Assembly (NCBI RefSeq): GCF_052117125.1
Contig: NZ_JBQKJT010000033.1
Coordinates: 1-16,118, forward strand
DNA from: Avoscillospira_A sp052117125
GTDB lineage: Bacteria > Bacillota > Clostridia > Oscillospirales > Oscillospiraceae
DNA: 16,118 bases
Reading direction: 5' to 3'
This document shows positions 1-7,497 of the stretch, piece after piece; position 1 is the first letter of the stretch; each line of letters begins with the position of its first letter. Below the pieces are notes generated by a model that was given only the letters and a program-made list of their open reading frames with translations, made no database searches and was not told where the DNA came from. The position numbers were made by a program, and so were the translations under genes.

Positions 1-1
1 C

Positions 2-247
2 TTCCAGCGCATCAAGACCCACCTGGCCAGAGAAACGGCTCGGACCGGCGTAAAGCTCACCCAGCGGGACTTCGTCCTGGGCCTGATCGAGCAGGCGCTG
101 GCGGAAGCCGAGGCCAGCCTGGCCCCACAGGAGGCCCCTGAGAGCACCGAGGAAGCCCCGGAGGACAGCGGAGCCGCCGGTACCACCCCAGACGCCAGCG
201 AGGCCAGCACGGAGGCGGAGAGAGACACAGCGGACATCGAACAATAA
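2..247 (+). CDS. C-terminal part of a small acidic-tailed protein, possibly ribbon-helix-helix-like
   Basis: The reading frame is open from the window edge to a TAA at 245-247, so the start lies outside. About 81 residues are visible. The first 40 are basic/amphipathic (FQRIKTHLARETARTG, then KLTQRDFVLGLIEQALAEAE) and resemble the helical half of small DNA-binding proteins carried by conjugative elements. The last 40 are a disordered-looking Ala/Glu/Pro/Ser/Thr tail ending DTADIEQ. It lies just upstream of a gene whose N-terminus is typical of Tn1549-like elements, so I infer that it belongs to the same element. Function is not identified; the ribbon-helix-helix idea rests only on the look of the helices. 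A strong terminator follows within 20 bp. Confidence 0.6.
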   Translation, partial: FQRIKTHLARETARTGVKLTQRDFVLGLIEQALAEAEASLAPQEAPESTEEAPEDSGAAGTTPDASEASTEAERDTADIEQ

Positions 248-265
248 CACAAGGAGTCAAAGCAA

Positions 266-320
266 GGGGCCGGAGGACACATCTCAAGCAGATGCGTCCT
301 CCGGCCCCTTTTTTGTTTTT
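266..320 (+). terminator. Very strong rho-independent terminator
   Basis: A 19-bp stem (266-284 with 290-308, one A/C mismatch) closes on the loop CAAGC and is followed by T6-G-T5. It ends the upstream small gene. It finishes only about 17 nt before the start codon of the next ORF, leaving no room for a separate promoter. Confidence 0.93.
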
Positions 321-337
321 CCTAGAAGGGGGTGAAC

Positions 338-1084
338 ATGATACAAACGTCAGAAAAAACTCGTTTTACAGAGGCTGAAATGGCCATTGTCCGAGACACG
401 GACCTTCCGGATCTGCTGAACTCCCTGGGCTACCAGGTGAAGCGGATCGGCAGGTACTACACCACGCAGGAGATGGACAGCATCCGGATCAAGGACAGAC
501 GTACCTGGTTCCGCTACACTACTGCATTTGTGCTTGGGAACCACGAAAACTATGACGCTTACAAAGACTACCCCAAAGAAGAATGGCATGGTGGACAGAT
601 CCAGAGGATACGTCCCTCCGTTCTGCACCTCATGCGAGGTCAGGTATATGAGCTCAATGGCAGGAAGTTTTTTACCATGGGCGGCGCTTCCTCCCATGAT
701 ATCCAGGACGGCATCCTGGAACCGGACGATCCTGACTTCGAGGAAAAGTTCCAGCAACTCGAACAGCGCGGTGCGCTGTTTCGTGTGAACCGTCGTTCCT
801 GGTGGGCCGAGGAACTGCCCAGCAAAGCGGAATATCTGGAAGCCAGAGCAAATCTGGCGCGTGTCCACTGGAATGTGGATTACATCATCAGCCACTGCTG
901 CCCCTCCAGCATACAGGATGTGTTCAGCGGAGGAATGTTCAAAAAAGACGCACTGACCGAGTTCTTCGACGAAGTGCGTCAGAAATGTACCTTCCAGTAC
1001 TGGTTCTTCGGCCACTATCACAGCAATATGGTGATCGAGAAAAGATATGCCATGCTATATGAGCAGATCATAAGACTGAAGTAA
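338..1084 (+). CDS. Chimeric ORF: DUF3991/toprim-type N-terminus fused to truncated metallophosphoesterase
   Basis: The ORF encodes 248 residues from ATG 338, chosen because AAGGGGG at 326-332 sits 5 nt upstream; an in-frame GTG at 332 overlaps that site. Residues 11-60 (TDLPDLLNSLGYQVKRIGRY and RIKDRRTWFRY) match the start of DUF3991/CHC2-toprim proteins of Firmicutes integrative elements. From residue 63 it becomes the C-terminal part of a calcineurin-like phosphoesterase: GNHENYD (67-73), MGGASSHDIQDG, a SWW..ELPS motif, IISHCCP and FGHYHSN near the end. The DxH and GDxxD metal motifs that normally precede GNHE are missing, and so is the toprim core. The join lies near 515-529. I infer that a deletion fused two genes in frame; phosphatase activity is unlikely without the first metal ligands. 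Its only visible transcription source is read-through of the terminator at 266-320. Confidence 0.8.
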   Translation: MIQTSEKTRFTEAEMAIVRDTDLPDLLNSLGYQVKRIGRYYTTQEMDSIRIKDRRTWFRYTTAFVLGNHENYDAYKDYPKEEWHGGQIQRIRPSVLHLMRGQVYELNGRKFFTMGGASSHDIQDGILEPDDPDFEEKFQQLEQRGALFRVNRRSWWAEELPSKAEYLEARANLARVHWNVDYIISHCCPSSIQDVFSGGMFKKDALTEFFDEVRQKCTFQYWFFGHYHSNMVIEKRYAMLYEQIIRLK

Positions 1085-1087
1085 GAC

Positions 1088-1118
1088 AAAGGGCTGTGCT
1101 GACGCACGGCCCTTTTTT
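1088..1118 (+). terminator. Rho-independent terminator after the chimeric ORF
   Basis: A 10-bp stem (1090-1099 with 1104-1113, one G-U pair) closes on the loop TGAC and runs into T6. It starts 5 bp after the stop codon of the phosphoesterase-like ORF. Confidence 0.9.
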
Positions 1119-1275
1119 CGCCTCTGTTTGCACACGGCTTTGTCAGTATGTCATATAGGGGTTCGGAAATGGCTTGAAAAAAGCGCAGAAAAACAAAAAC
1201 ACAAGTTGCGCAAAACCCTGAATCAATTGAGCCGCAAGGCTTTCAAGGCTGCATCTTTTTCGGCAACAAAAGACA

Positions 1276-1320
1276 AAAACGTCTTGAAATCGTAGGATTT
1301 CAAGACGTTTTTTCTTTTTT
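1276..1320. terminator. Bidirectional rho-independent terminator
   Basis: A perfect 16-bp stem (1276-1291 with 1296-1311) closes on the tetraloop GTAG, with A-rich sequence on the left and a T-rich tail (1308-1320) on the right, so it can act on both strands. No minus-strand gene ends here, so its visible job is to insulate the SLH promoter from upstream transcription. Confidence 0.88.
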
Positions 1321-1401
1321 CTGGGGTCTGAGAACTCTGTTCTGTTGCGATAATCCGTCACAGACGCCAATCTGCCGGAGTCTATATGGGATGCAATTTC
1401 G

Positions 1402-1410
1402 TGATATAAT
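1402..1410 (+). promoter_or_regulatory. Extended -10 promoter for the SLH protein gene
   Basis: TGATATAAT is a consensus -10 (TATAAT, 1405-1410) with the extended TGn element. No good -35 lies 16-18 bp upstream, as is usual for extended -10 promoters. Transcription would start near 1417 and leave a leader of about 150 nt before ATG 1568. Confidence 0.5.
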
Positions 1411-1567
1411 TTCTAAAAAATCCCAAAACATGCCGCAAACGCGTAAAATTTCAGTTACAGTATTGCCCATTTCTTCTGGATATGATATCCTGAATCGCAT
1501 AAAAACGCATGGTTTCAGTCCACATACTGCCGTGGTACAACTGCGGCAATCCAAAAAGGAGGTCCAT

Positions 1568-4500
1568 ATGCAACGCTTTCAACTGCCGAAGTTTGGCAAA
1601 CAGGTATGCTGTGTTCTGCTTTCCGTCAGCCTGCTCTGGAGCTGCGGCCTGCCGGTCTATGCCGCGCGTTCCCAAGACGTGCTCTATGCTTCGGCACAGA
1701 CCCGGCGGGAAGCCGGCCCCGGCGAGTATTTCTATACGCAGCTGAACGACAGCGAAAAGGCGGTCTATGACGCCATTGTAAGCCAGATCGAGGAACTGGC
1801 CAAAGATGAAACCGATCCTTCCGGCGTACAGGTTGTGATTCCCAAGGATTCCGGTTATTCCCCTACAGCCAGGCCCATTTTTGCCGTATTTCGGGACCAT
1901 CCGGAATTTTTCTGGATAGACAGCTCCAATCTGGCTTGGGCAGAAGGAAGCCCGGCAGTCAATGATGCTGGTGATTCTGTCTTTGTCTTGGACCGGTGGG
2001 ATCGGGGGCAACCTTTCTTTTACCCCGGTTTCACAAGTGAGAATTTGCAGAATTATCGGGACCGATTGGACGCCAAGGTGCAGGAGATCCAGCAGGGCAT
2101 CCCCTCTACCGCCACCGACACCGTGGCGAAGCTGAAGTATTTGAACGACTGGATTGCCTCTAATAATGTTTACAATGCCCAAGGGCTCTCCGCCAGCAAC
2201 TTCTCCCGCTGTGCAGCCAGCGGCCTGCTCAGCGACAATGATACCAGTACCTCCAATGATGACCCGGTCTGCTATGGCTATGCGACTGCCATGAAGGTGC
2301 TGCTGGACGCCCTGAACATCGAAAACGTGTATATTGAGGGCTGGGCCTATAACACCAATAACCGGCCCAACGGCGAACAGCACGCCTGGAACTACGTCAA
2401 GCTGGACGATGGCTCCGGTCTGCAACAGTGGTATGCTCTGGACCCCACCTGGGATGATCCCGGCGGCGCCAGCCTGCCGGCCCGGCAGGTTTATTTCCTG
2501 GTGGGCAGCAACACGCAGACAGAAAAGAATCTGCCGGGATATGAGACCTTTGGGATCAATCATAATTCTTCGCCAGAAAAATCCCCAGCTTATAAGGAAG
2601 GAAAATTCACCTATCCCGCCTTGGCCGCTGAGGCCCGTAACCCCAGCGCCGACGGCAATGTGATTTTGCAAAAGCCCACCGGGGACACCACAGGCTTCCA
2701 AACCCTGCAAGAGGCCATGGATGCCGCACAATCGGGAGACACCCTTATCTTGCAAAACGCCATCCAGGTTGACCATACCATTGTGCTGAAAGACGGTGTG
2801 ACCCTGGACCTGAACGGGCAGACGGGGGGCACGACTCCAGCGGTTGCCATTACGGGAACGGCCGCTCCCGTTTTCCGGGTGGAAGCGGGACAGTCCGCTT
2901 CGGTCATCAACTCGGGGAAGTTTACGGCGGTCAAGTTGGACAGCAGTTCTTCCACGGTGGTAGAGAACAACGGTTCTCTGACCTTGGGCGGCAACGTGCA
3001 GTTCACCAGTGTGATGTCGCCTATGGGCGGCAATTCGGTGATATCCGGCAATGATCCGCTCAAAGCGCCCCATGTGCGCTATGTCGCCCTCGACAAAACC
3101 GTAACCGCGTTTCTGGTTGCCCAGCCTCAGGCCCCGGCCGCCGGCAGCTATTCCGCCCAGGATGGACAGACTGTGCAGGACCTGTTGGACGCTTTCCCCC
3201 AGCCTGTGGTATCAATGCAATATTACGGAAACAGCGGCAGTCTGGTACCACTTCTCTCTACGGAAAGTCAGCTGAAGTGGGAGCTGAAGCAGTCGCCGGA
3301 CGGCGGCAGCGCAACTAATCCCATTGACCCATTGGAAAACGGCGCCTATCACTTTGAGGCCCAGGCCTTTGATTACACCATTTCCTATGAGGTGGAGGTC
3401 AGCGGTCTCACGCCCCGGCCCCAGGAGATCACTTCGGTGACCCTCACCGGGTTGGACGCGCCGGTCGCGGGACAGGCCCTGGATGCCGACGCCGTTTCGG
3501 ATACAACGGGGGTAACGGTCTCCGGTGTGACCTGGGACCCCGCCCACAGCACGGCGGACTATGACACAATTTATACCGCCACGCTTACCCTGACGGCGGA
3601 GTCCGGCTATCTCTTTGCCTCGTCGGTCACAGCCACGGTGAACGGTCAGTCGGTCCAACTCAGCGGCCAGTCGGCGGATACCCGCTCCGTGCAGGTCACT
3701 TTCCCCGCCACCCAGGCACAGGATGTGCTGCTGGAATCCATTGTGGAGCCTGCCCCAATCACAGCAGATAACGGTACCGCCTTGTCTGCTCTGTCCCTCC
3801 CGACCCAGGTGGATCTCCGCACCAGCGACGGCCAGACCCGCAAGGCCGATGTGATCTGGAACCGGACGCCTGTCGAGGGAACCAACTATCAGCCGGACCT
3901 GACCACCCAGCAGACCTTCCGTTTGTCCGGCACGGTCACTCTGCCCGATGGGGTGAATGCCAATGGCGTTGCCCTCACAGTGACCATTGAGGTGACCGTC
4001 CTCGAAGCGCCTGTTACTGTCCAGACTGCCGCCCCCACGGCACAACCCGAACCGGGGCACTATACCGCCAACCAGCAGGTTACCCTGACCAGCAGCACCC
4101 AAGACGCGGTCATCTACTATACCCTGGACGGTACAGACCCAGTATCCACCTCTGCGGCACAATATACCGGCCCCATTTCGCTCAACGGCGCCGCCGGGAA
4201 ACCCATGACCTTCCAGATTCGGGCCGTGGCCATATCCCCCACCCTGGGGAATAGCCCCGTGGTCACCCTGGACTACACCATCACTCTGCCCGGCGAGCCC
4301 GGTGGCGGCTCCTCCGGCGGTGATTCCGGTTCCGGCGACTCCTCCGGCGGTGATTCCGGTTCCGGCGACTCCTCTAGCGGCGATTCCGGTTCCGGCGGCT
4401 CCTCTAGCGGCGATTCCGGTTCCGGCGGCTCTTCCGGCAGCGATTCCGGTTCCGGTGGTTCCTCCGGCGGTAATTCCGGTTCCGGCAGCTCCTCTAGCGG

Positions 4501-5539
4501 CGATTCCGGTTCCGGTGGTTCCTCCGGCGGTAATTCCGGTTCCGGTGGTTCCTCTAATAGCGGAAGCAGTTCCACCTCGGGCAATCAAACGGTGACGGAA
4601 AAGCATCCGGACGGCTCTGCCACCACGACAGTGACCAAACCGGACGGCACGGTGATTACCACGAATATCGATTCTGTCGGAAACCGGACGGAGACTGTAA
4701 CCAATCCCGACGGCTCCATGCAGACTACAGTAGAGAACATAGACGGGTCTTCTGCTGTAACCACCGTAGACAAAACCGGTAAGACAGAGGTCAAAGTGGG
4801 CCTGTCGGAAAGCGCGGTTTGGAATGCCGTAACCCAGGAAAAACCCGTGAAAGTGCCAACGCCCAGCCTATCGGTGACTAGCAGCGTGGCTGACGCCCCT
4901 GCTGTTACGATAACTCTTCCCATGGACGGCAGCACCACCGTGGAAATCCCCGTAAAAAATGGGACTTCCGGAACTGTAGCTGTGCTGGTGAAGGCCGATG
5001 GGACCCAACAGATTCTGAAAACCAGTCTGGCCACTACGGATCGTGTGACGGTGTCCCTCCAGGATGGCGACACCATTCATCTGGTGGATAACTCCAAGTC
5101 CTTCACCGATGTCCCCAGCGGATACTGGGGCGCGGAGGCCATCAATTTTGTTGCCAGCCGGGAGCTGTTTTCCGGCATCTCTGCCGTCCGCTTTGCGCCG
5201 GAGGGGGCCATGAGTCGTGCCATGATCGTTACAGTTCTGGCCCGCCTGAACAACGTGGATACCACCGCGGGCCAAACCTGGTACGACGCCGGAGCCCAAT
5301 GGGCTGTGGAACACGGGATTTCCGACGGTGCGAACCTGATGGACGATCTGACCCGCGAGCAGCTGGCCACCATGCTGTGGCGGTACGCCGGTTCCCCTGA
5401 CGCCAATGGCAATCTCACCGGATACCCCGATGGCGCCAGTGTCAGCAGCTGGGCATCTCAGGCCATGGCCTGGGCGGTGAACCAGGGCTTGATCTCTGGG
5501 ATGGATGGTGCTCTATTCCCTCAGTCCGTCGCCACCTGA
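1568..5539 (+). CDS. Secreted transglutaminase-like / chitobiase-like / SLH surface protein, last SLH repeat cut by TGA
   Basis: It encodes 1323 residues. ATG 1568 is preferred over the in-frame ATG 1391 because AAGGAGGT (1556-1563) precedes it and it starts a clear signal peptide (basic n-region, hydrophobic core VCCVLLSVSLLW, VYA/A cleavage near residue 33). A transglutaminase-like domain follows, with the triad Cys235 (PVCYGYA), His272 (EQHAWN) and Asp292 (LDPTWDD). Next are a beta-helix-like stretch (376-510, LQEAMDAAQSGDTLIL, TLDLNG), Ig-like segments (about 621-700 and 722-815), a chitobiase C-terminal-like domain (822-906, YYTLDGTDP), a Gly/Ser/Asp linker (914-993), PDGS repeats (about 1005-1078) and SLH repeats from 1178, 1238 and 1285. 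Family knowledge: SLH binds pyruvylated wall polymer. The protein is therefore probably cell-wall bound and may crosslink or cleave peptide bonds, or be only structural. The third SLH repeat stops at SVAT, where SVATRAQVAQI is expected; 17 more residues continue in frame after the TGA. Confidence 0.9.
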   Translation: MQRFQLPKFGKQVCCVLLSVSLLWSCGLPVYAARSQDVLYASAQTRREAGPGEYFYTQLNDSEKAVYDAIVSQIEELAKDETDPSGVQVVIPKDSGYSPTARPIFAVFRDHPEFFWIDSSNLAWAEGSPAVNDAGDSVFVLDRWDRGQPFFYPGFTSENLQNYRDRLDAKVQEIQQGIPSTATDTVAKLKYLNDWIASNNVYNAQGLSASNFSRCAASGLLSDNDTSTSNDDPVCYGYATAMKVLLDALNIENVYIEGWAYNTNNRPNGEQHAWNYVKLDDGSGLQQWYALDPTWDDPGGASLPARQVYFLVGSNTQTEKNLPGYETFGINHNSSPEKSPAYKEGKFTYPALAAEARNPSADGNVILQKPTGDTTGFQTLQEAMDAAQSGDTLILQNAIQVDHTIVLKDGVTLDLNGQTGGTTPAVAITGTAAPVFRVEAGQSASVINSGKFTAVKLDSSSSTVVENNGSLTLGGNVQFTSVMSPMGGNSVISGNDPLKAPHVRYVALDKTVTAFLVAQPQAPAAGSYSAQDGQTVQDLLDAFPQPVVSMQYYGNSGSLVPLLSTESQLKWELKQSPDGGSATNPIDPLENGAYHFEAQAFDYTISYEVEVSGLTPRPQEITSVTLTGLDAPVAGQALDADAVSDTTGVTVSGVTWDPAHSTADYDTIYTATLTLTAESGYLFASSVTATVNGQSVQLSGQSADTRSVQVTFPATQAQDVLLESIVEPAPITADNGTALSALSLPTQVDLRTSDGQTRKADVIWNRTPVEGTNYQPDLTTQQTFRLSGTVTLPDGVNANGVALTVTIEVTVLEAPVTVQTAAPTAQPEPGHYTANQQVTLTSSTQDAVIYYTLDGTDPVSTSAAQYTGPISLNGAAGKPMTFQIRAVAISPTLGNSPVVTLDYTITLPGEPGGGSSGGDSGSGDSSGGDSGSGDSSSGDSGSGGSSSGDSGSGGSSGSDSGSGGSSGGNSGSGSSSSGDSGSGGSSGGNSGSGGSSNSGSSSTSGNQTVTEKHPDGSATTTVTKPDGTVITTNIDSVGNRTETVTNPDGSMQTTVENIDGSSAVTTVDKTGKTEVKVGLSESAVWNAVTQEKPVKVPTPSLSVTSSVADAPAVTITLPMDGSTTVEIPVKNGTSGTVAVLVKADGTQQILKTSLATTDRVTVSLQDGDTIHLVDNSKSFTDVPSGYWGAEAINFVASRELFSGISAVRFAPEGAMSRAMIVTVLARLNNVDTTAGQTWYDAGAQWAVEHGISDGANLMDDLTREQLATMLWRYAGSPDANGNLTGYPDGASVSSWASQAMAWAVNQGLISGMDGALFPQSVAT
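4307..4546 (+). repeat. Eight 30-bp tandem repeats encoding a Gly/Ser/Asp linker
   Basis: Eight consecutive 30-bp units each encode ten residues of the form (G/D/S)SS(G/S)(G/S)(D/N)SGSG. A degenerate ninth unit (GSSNSGSSST) follows. The nucleotide units are nearly identical, so copy number can change by slippage or recombination. The product is a flexible spacer between the chitobiase-like domain and the wall-anchoring half of the protein. Confidence 0.95.
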
Positions 5540-5590
5540 GCCCAGGTGGCTCAGATTATGACGCGTTTTGTAGAACTGCTGAACCGATGA
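5540..5590 (+). pseudogene. Severed C-terminal tail of the third SLH repeat
   Basis: Directly after the TGA at 5537-5539 the same frame continues as AQVAQIMTRFVELLNR and ends in a second TGA at 5588-5590. This is the expected end of an SLH domain, where an Arg normally sits at the stop position. CGA to TGA is one transition. With that codon restored the protein would be 1340 residues. Confidence 0.85.
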
Positions 5591-5690
5591 AGCCGCGTGA
5601 AACAAGCGCGAAAAACGGGAATCATCATCGCTGGAATTCTCGAAACCATTGGGATGCCCGATTCTGGGGTACGCGTCTTTTTCAACAGTA

Positions 5691-5740
5691 AAAACACGTC
5701 GGAGCAAGCTCTGTATGGCTTGCTCCGACGTGTTTTGTTC
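5691..5740. terminator. Shared bidirectional terminator between convergent genes
   Basis: A perfect 19-bp stem (5691-5709 with 5718-5736) closes on an 8-nt loop, with A4 on the left and TTTTGTT on the right. It lies 100 bp after the SLH gene on the plus strand and 8 bp after the stop of the minus-strand Dabb gene, so it serves both. Confidence 0.92.
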
Positions 5741-5743
5741 TGC

Positions 5744-6028
5744 TCAGAATTCAAAGTCCACGGCCACACGGTCGGTCCGGATGGACTTGCAAAGGCTGGA
5801 CACCGCCACATGGCGCGGGTCCTTTTTGTAAGTCTCCAGGTCCTCCCAGGTGCGGAAGGTGGCGATCAACGCCGCGTCGTAATTGCCTTTGCCGGCGGCA
5901 TCCACGCCCACCTCCATGTCCACGATTTGGGGAATCTGTCCCTGCAACGACCGCAGGCCGTCCAGAAACTGCTGCATCTCCGCTTCGCAGCCCTCGCGGA
6001 ATTTCCACATAATCACATGGCGAATCAT
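5744..6028 (-). CDS. Dabb family (stress-responsive alpha/beta barrel) protein
   Basis: It encodes 94 residues, the usual single-domain Dabb length. The start MIRHVIMWKFREG and the tail YKKDPRHVAVSSL match the family pattern of an N-terminal strand with a conserved His and a PxHxx segment near the C-terminus; Dabb proteins form a dimeric ferredoxin-like barrel. The biochemical role is generally unknown (some relatives are stress-induced or act on polyketides), and nothing here narrows it. The start is supported by AAGGAGGA 6-7 nt upstream on the minus strand. It is monocistronic, divergent from the GntR operon and convergent with the SLH gene. Confidence 0.88.
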   Translation of the reverse strand: MIRHVIMWKFREGCEAEMQQFLDGLRSLQGQIPQIVDMEVGVDAAGKGNYDAALIATFRTWEDLETYKKDPRHVAVSSLCKSIRTDRVAVDFEF

Positions 6029-6060
6029 GGGTTCTCCTCCTTGTTGATTCAGATACCATC

Positions 6061-6069
6061 AGTATACCA
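6061..6069 (-). promoter_or_regulatory. Extended -10 promoter of the Dabb gene
   Basis: Read on the minus strand this is TGGTATACT, an extended -10 with TATACT at 6061-6066. The -35 position is poor. It lies about 33 bp upstream of the start codon at 6028. Confidence 0.5.
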
Positions 6070-6160
6070 GAAGTTCCGCCGGGAGGAAATGCCTTTTTCT
6101 TGCGGCAGCACCCCAGGATTCTGTCTGCCGCCATGACCGGCCAAATTGTGCGGCGTCGCC

Positions 6161-6189
6161 TTGACAAATCTCCCCATGGTTTTTATACT
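6161..6189 (+). promoter_or_regulatory. Strong sigma-A promoter of the GntR-ABC operon
   Basis: TTGACA at 6161-6166, a 17-bp spacer and TATACT at 6184-6189 give near-consensus elements. Transcription would start near 6196, inside the inverted repeat described in the next entry. Confidence 0.85.
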
Positions 6190-6191
6190 GT

Positions 6192-6214
6192 CTGTATTAG
6201 TAATTTCCATACAG
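6192..6214 (+). promoter_or_regulatory. Inverted-repeat operator, probably for the GntR regulator
   Basis: CTGTAT (6192-6197) and ATACAG (6209-6214) form a perfect 6-bp inverted repeat separated by an 11-nt AT-rich spacer, just downstream of the -10 and across the likely start site. Position and form fit the TGTAT-type sites bound by YtrA-subfamily GntR repressors. Autorepression is inferred. Confidence 0.65.
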
Positions 6215-6241
6215 TCCGGTATACGAACAGGAGGTGCGCCC

Positions 6242-6609
6242 TTGGTAACCCTCAATTACCGCGATTCCAAACCCATCTATGAGCAGGTCAAGGACGGCTT
6301 TCGCAAGCTGATCCTGTCCGGCGTACTGGCCACCGGCGAACGGCTTCCCAGCGTGCGGGAACTGGCAGCCCAGCTGGCCATCAATCCCAATACCATTCAG
6401 CGGGCCTACCGGGAGCTGGAAGCTGAGGGCTTTATCTACTCCATCGCCGGTAAGGGCTCCTTTGCCGCGGCCCTGACGGAGGTCACCGACCGGCGGCGGG
6501 AGGAGCTGCTCAGCACGTTTGATGACGCGGCGGCGGAATTGCTGCGTCTGGGCGTTTCGGAGCATTCGCTCACATCCCGCATTCACCAGATGTTGGAAGG
6601 AGTGGAACT

Positions 6610-6613
<4 letters not shown>
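6242..6613 (+). CDS. GntR family transcriptional regulator, YtrA subfamily
   Basis: It encodes 123 residues, the short form typical of YtrA regulators, which lack the large ligand domain of other GntR proteins. The N-terminal winged helix reads PIYEQVKDGFRKLILSG, then RLPSVRELAAQLAINPNTIQ and the wing IYSIAGKGSF. A short helical dimerisation tail follows (about residues 80-123). The start is TTG 6242, because AGGAGG (6229-6234) lies 7 nt upstream and the protein begins VTLNYRDSKPIYEQ; the longer reading from 6146 would begin upstream of the promoter's -35. Its stop overlaps the ATPase start by 4 bp (ATGA). It is the probable repressor of its own ABC operon through the inverted repeat at 6192-6214. 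The inducing signal is unknown; relatives respond to envelope-active antibiotics. Confidence 0.92.

Positions 6614-7471
<858 letters not shown>

Positions 7472-7497
<26 letters not shown>

Larger units (their letters stand above)
1119..1567. other. Gene-free region between element debris and the SLH gene
   Basis: No credible gene lies in these 449 bp. They hold a bidirectional terminator (1276-1311), an extended -10 promoter (1402-1410) and a roughly 150-nt leader for the SLH gene containing a 13-bp palindrome (GGATATGATATCC, 1478-1490). The stretch 1119-1275 is A-rich on the + strand and shows no recognisable feature. One boundary of the mobile element probably lies in or before it, but I cannot see attachment-site repeats. 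Confidence 0.5.

Noticed and set aside
350..1021. 223-codon minus-strand ORF opposite the chimeric phosphoesterase ORF
   Set aside because: It has no recognisable domain or ribosome site, and the plus strand shows clear phosphoesterase and DUF3991-like motifs.
1119..1275. tRNA or integration-site remnant after the chimeric ORF
   Set aside because: No cloverleaf, direct repeat or conserved tRNA segment could be made out.
1391..1567. N-terminal extension of the SLH protein from ATG 1391
   Set aside because: It has no ribosome site, overlaps the promoter -10 at 1402-1410, and would bury the signal peptide 59 residues inside. ATG 1568 has AAGGAGGT and starts the signal peptide.
4307..4546. Possible CRISPR array (regular 30-bp repeats)
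   Set aside because: The units are directly tandem with no unique spacers and encode a Gly/Ser/Asp linker in frame.
1451..4606. Long minus-strand ORFs (540 and 464 codons) opposite the SLH gene
   Set aside because: They are low-complexity shadows of GC-rich, repetitive coding sequence with no ribosome sites and no recognisable domains; the plus-strand protein has clear ones.
5537..5539. TGA as a selenocysteine codon
   Set aside because: The family position is Arg, there is no redox motif, and no selenocysteine insertion hairpin is evident just downstream.
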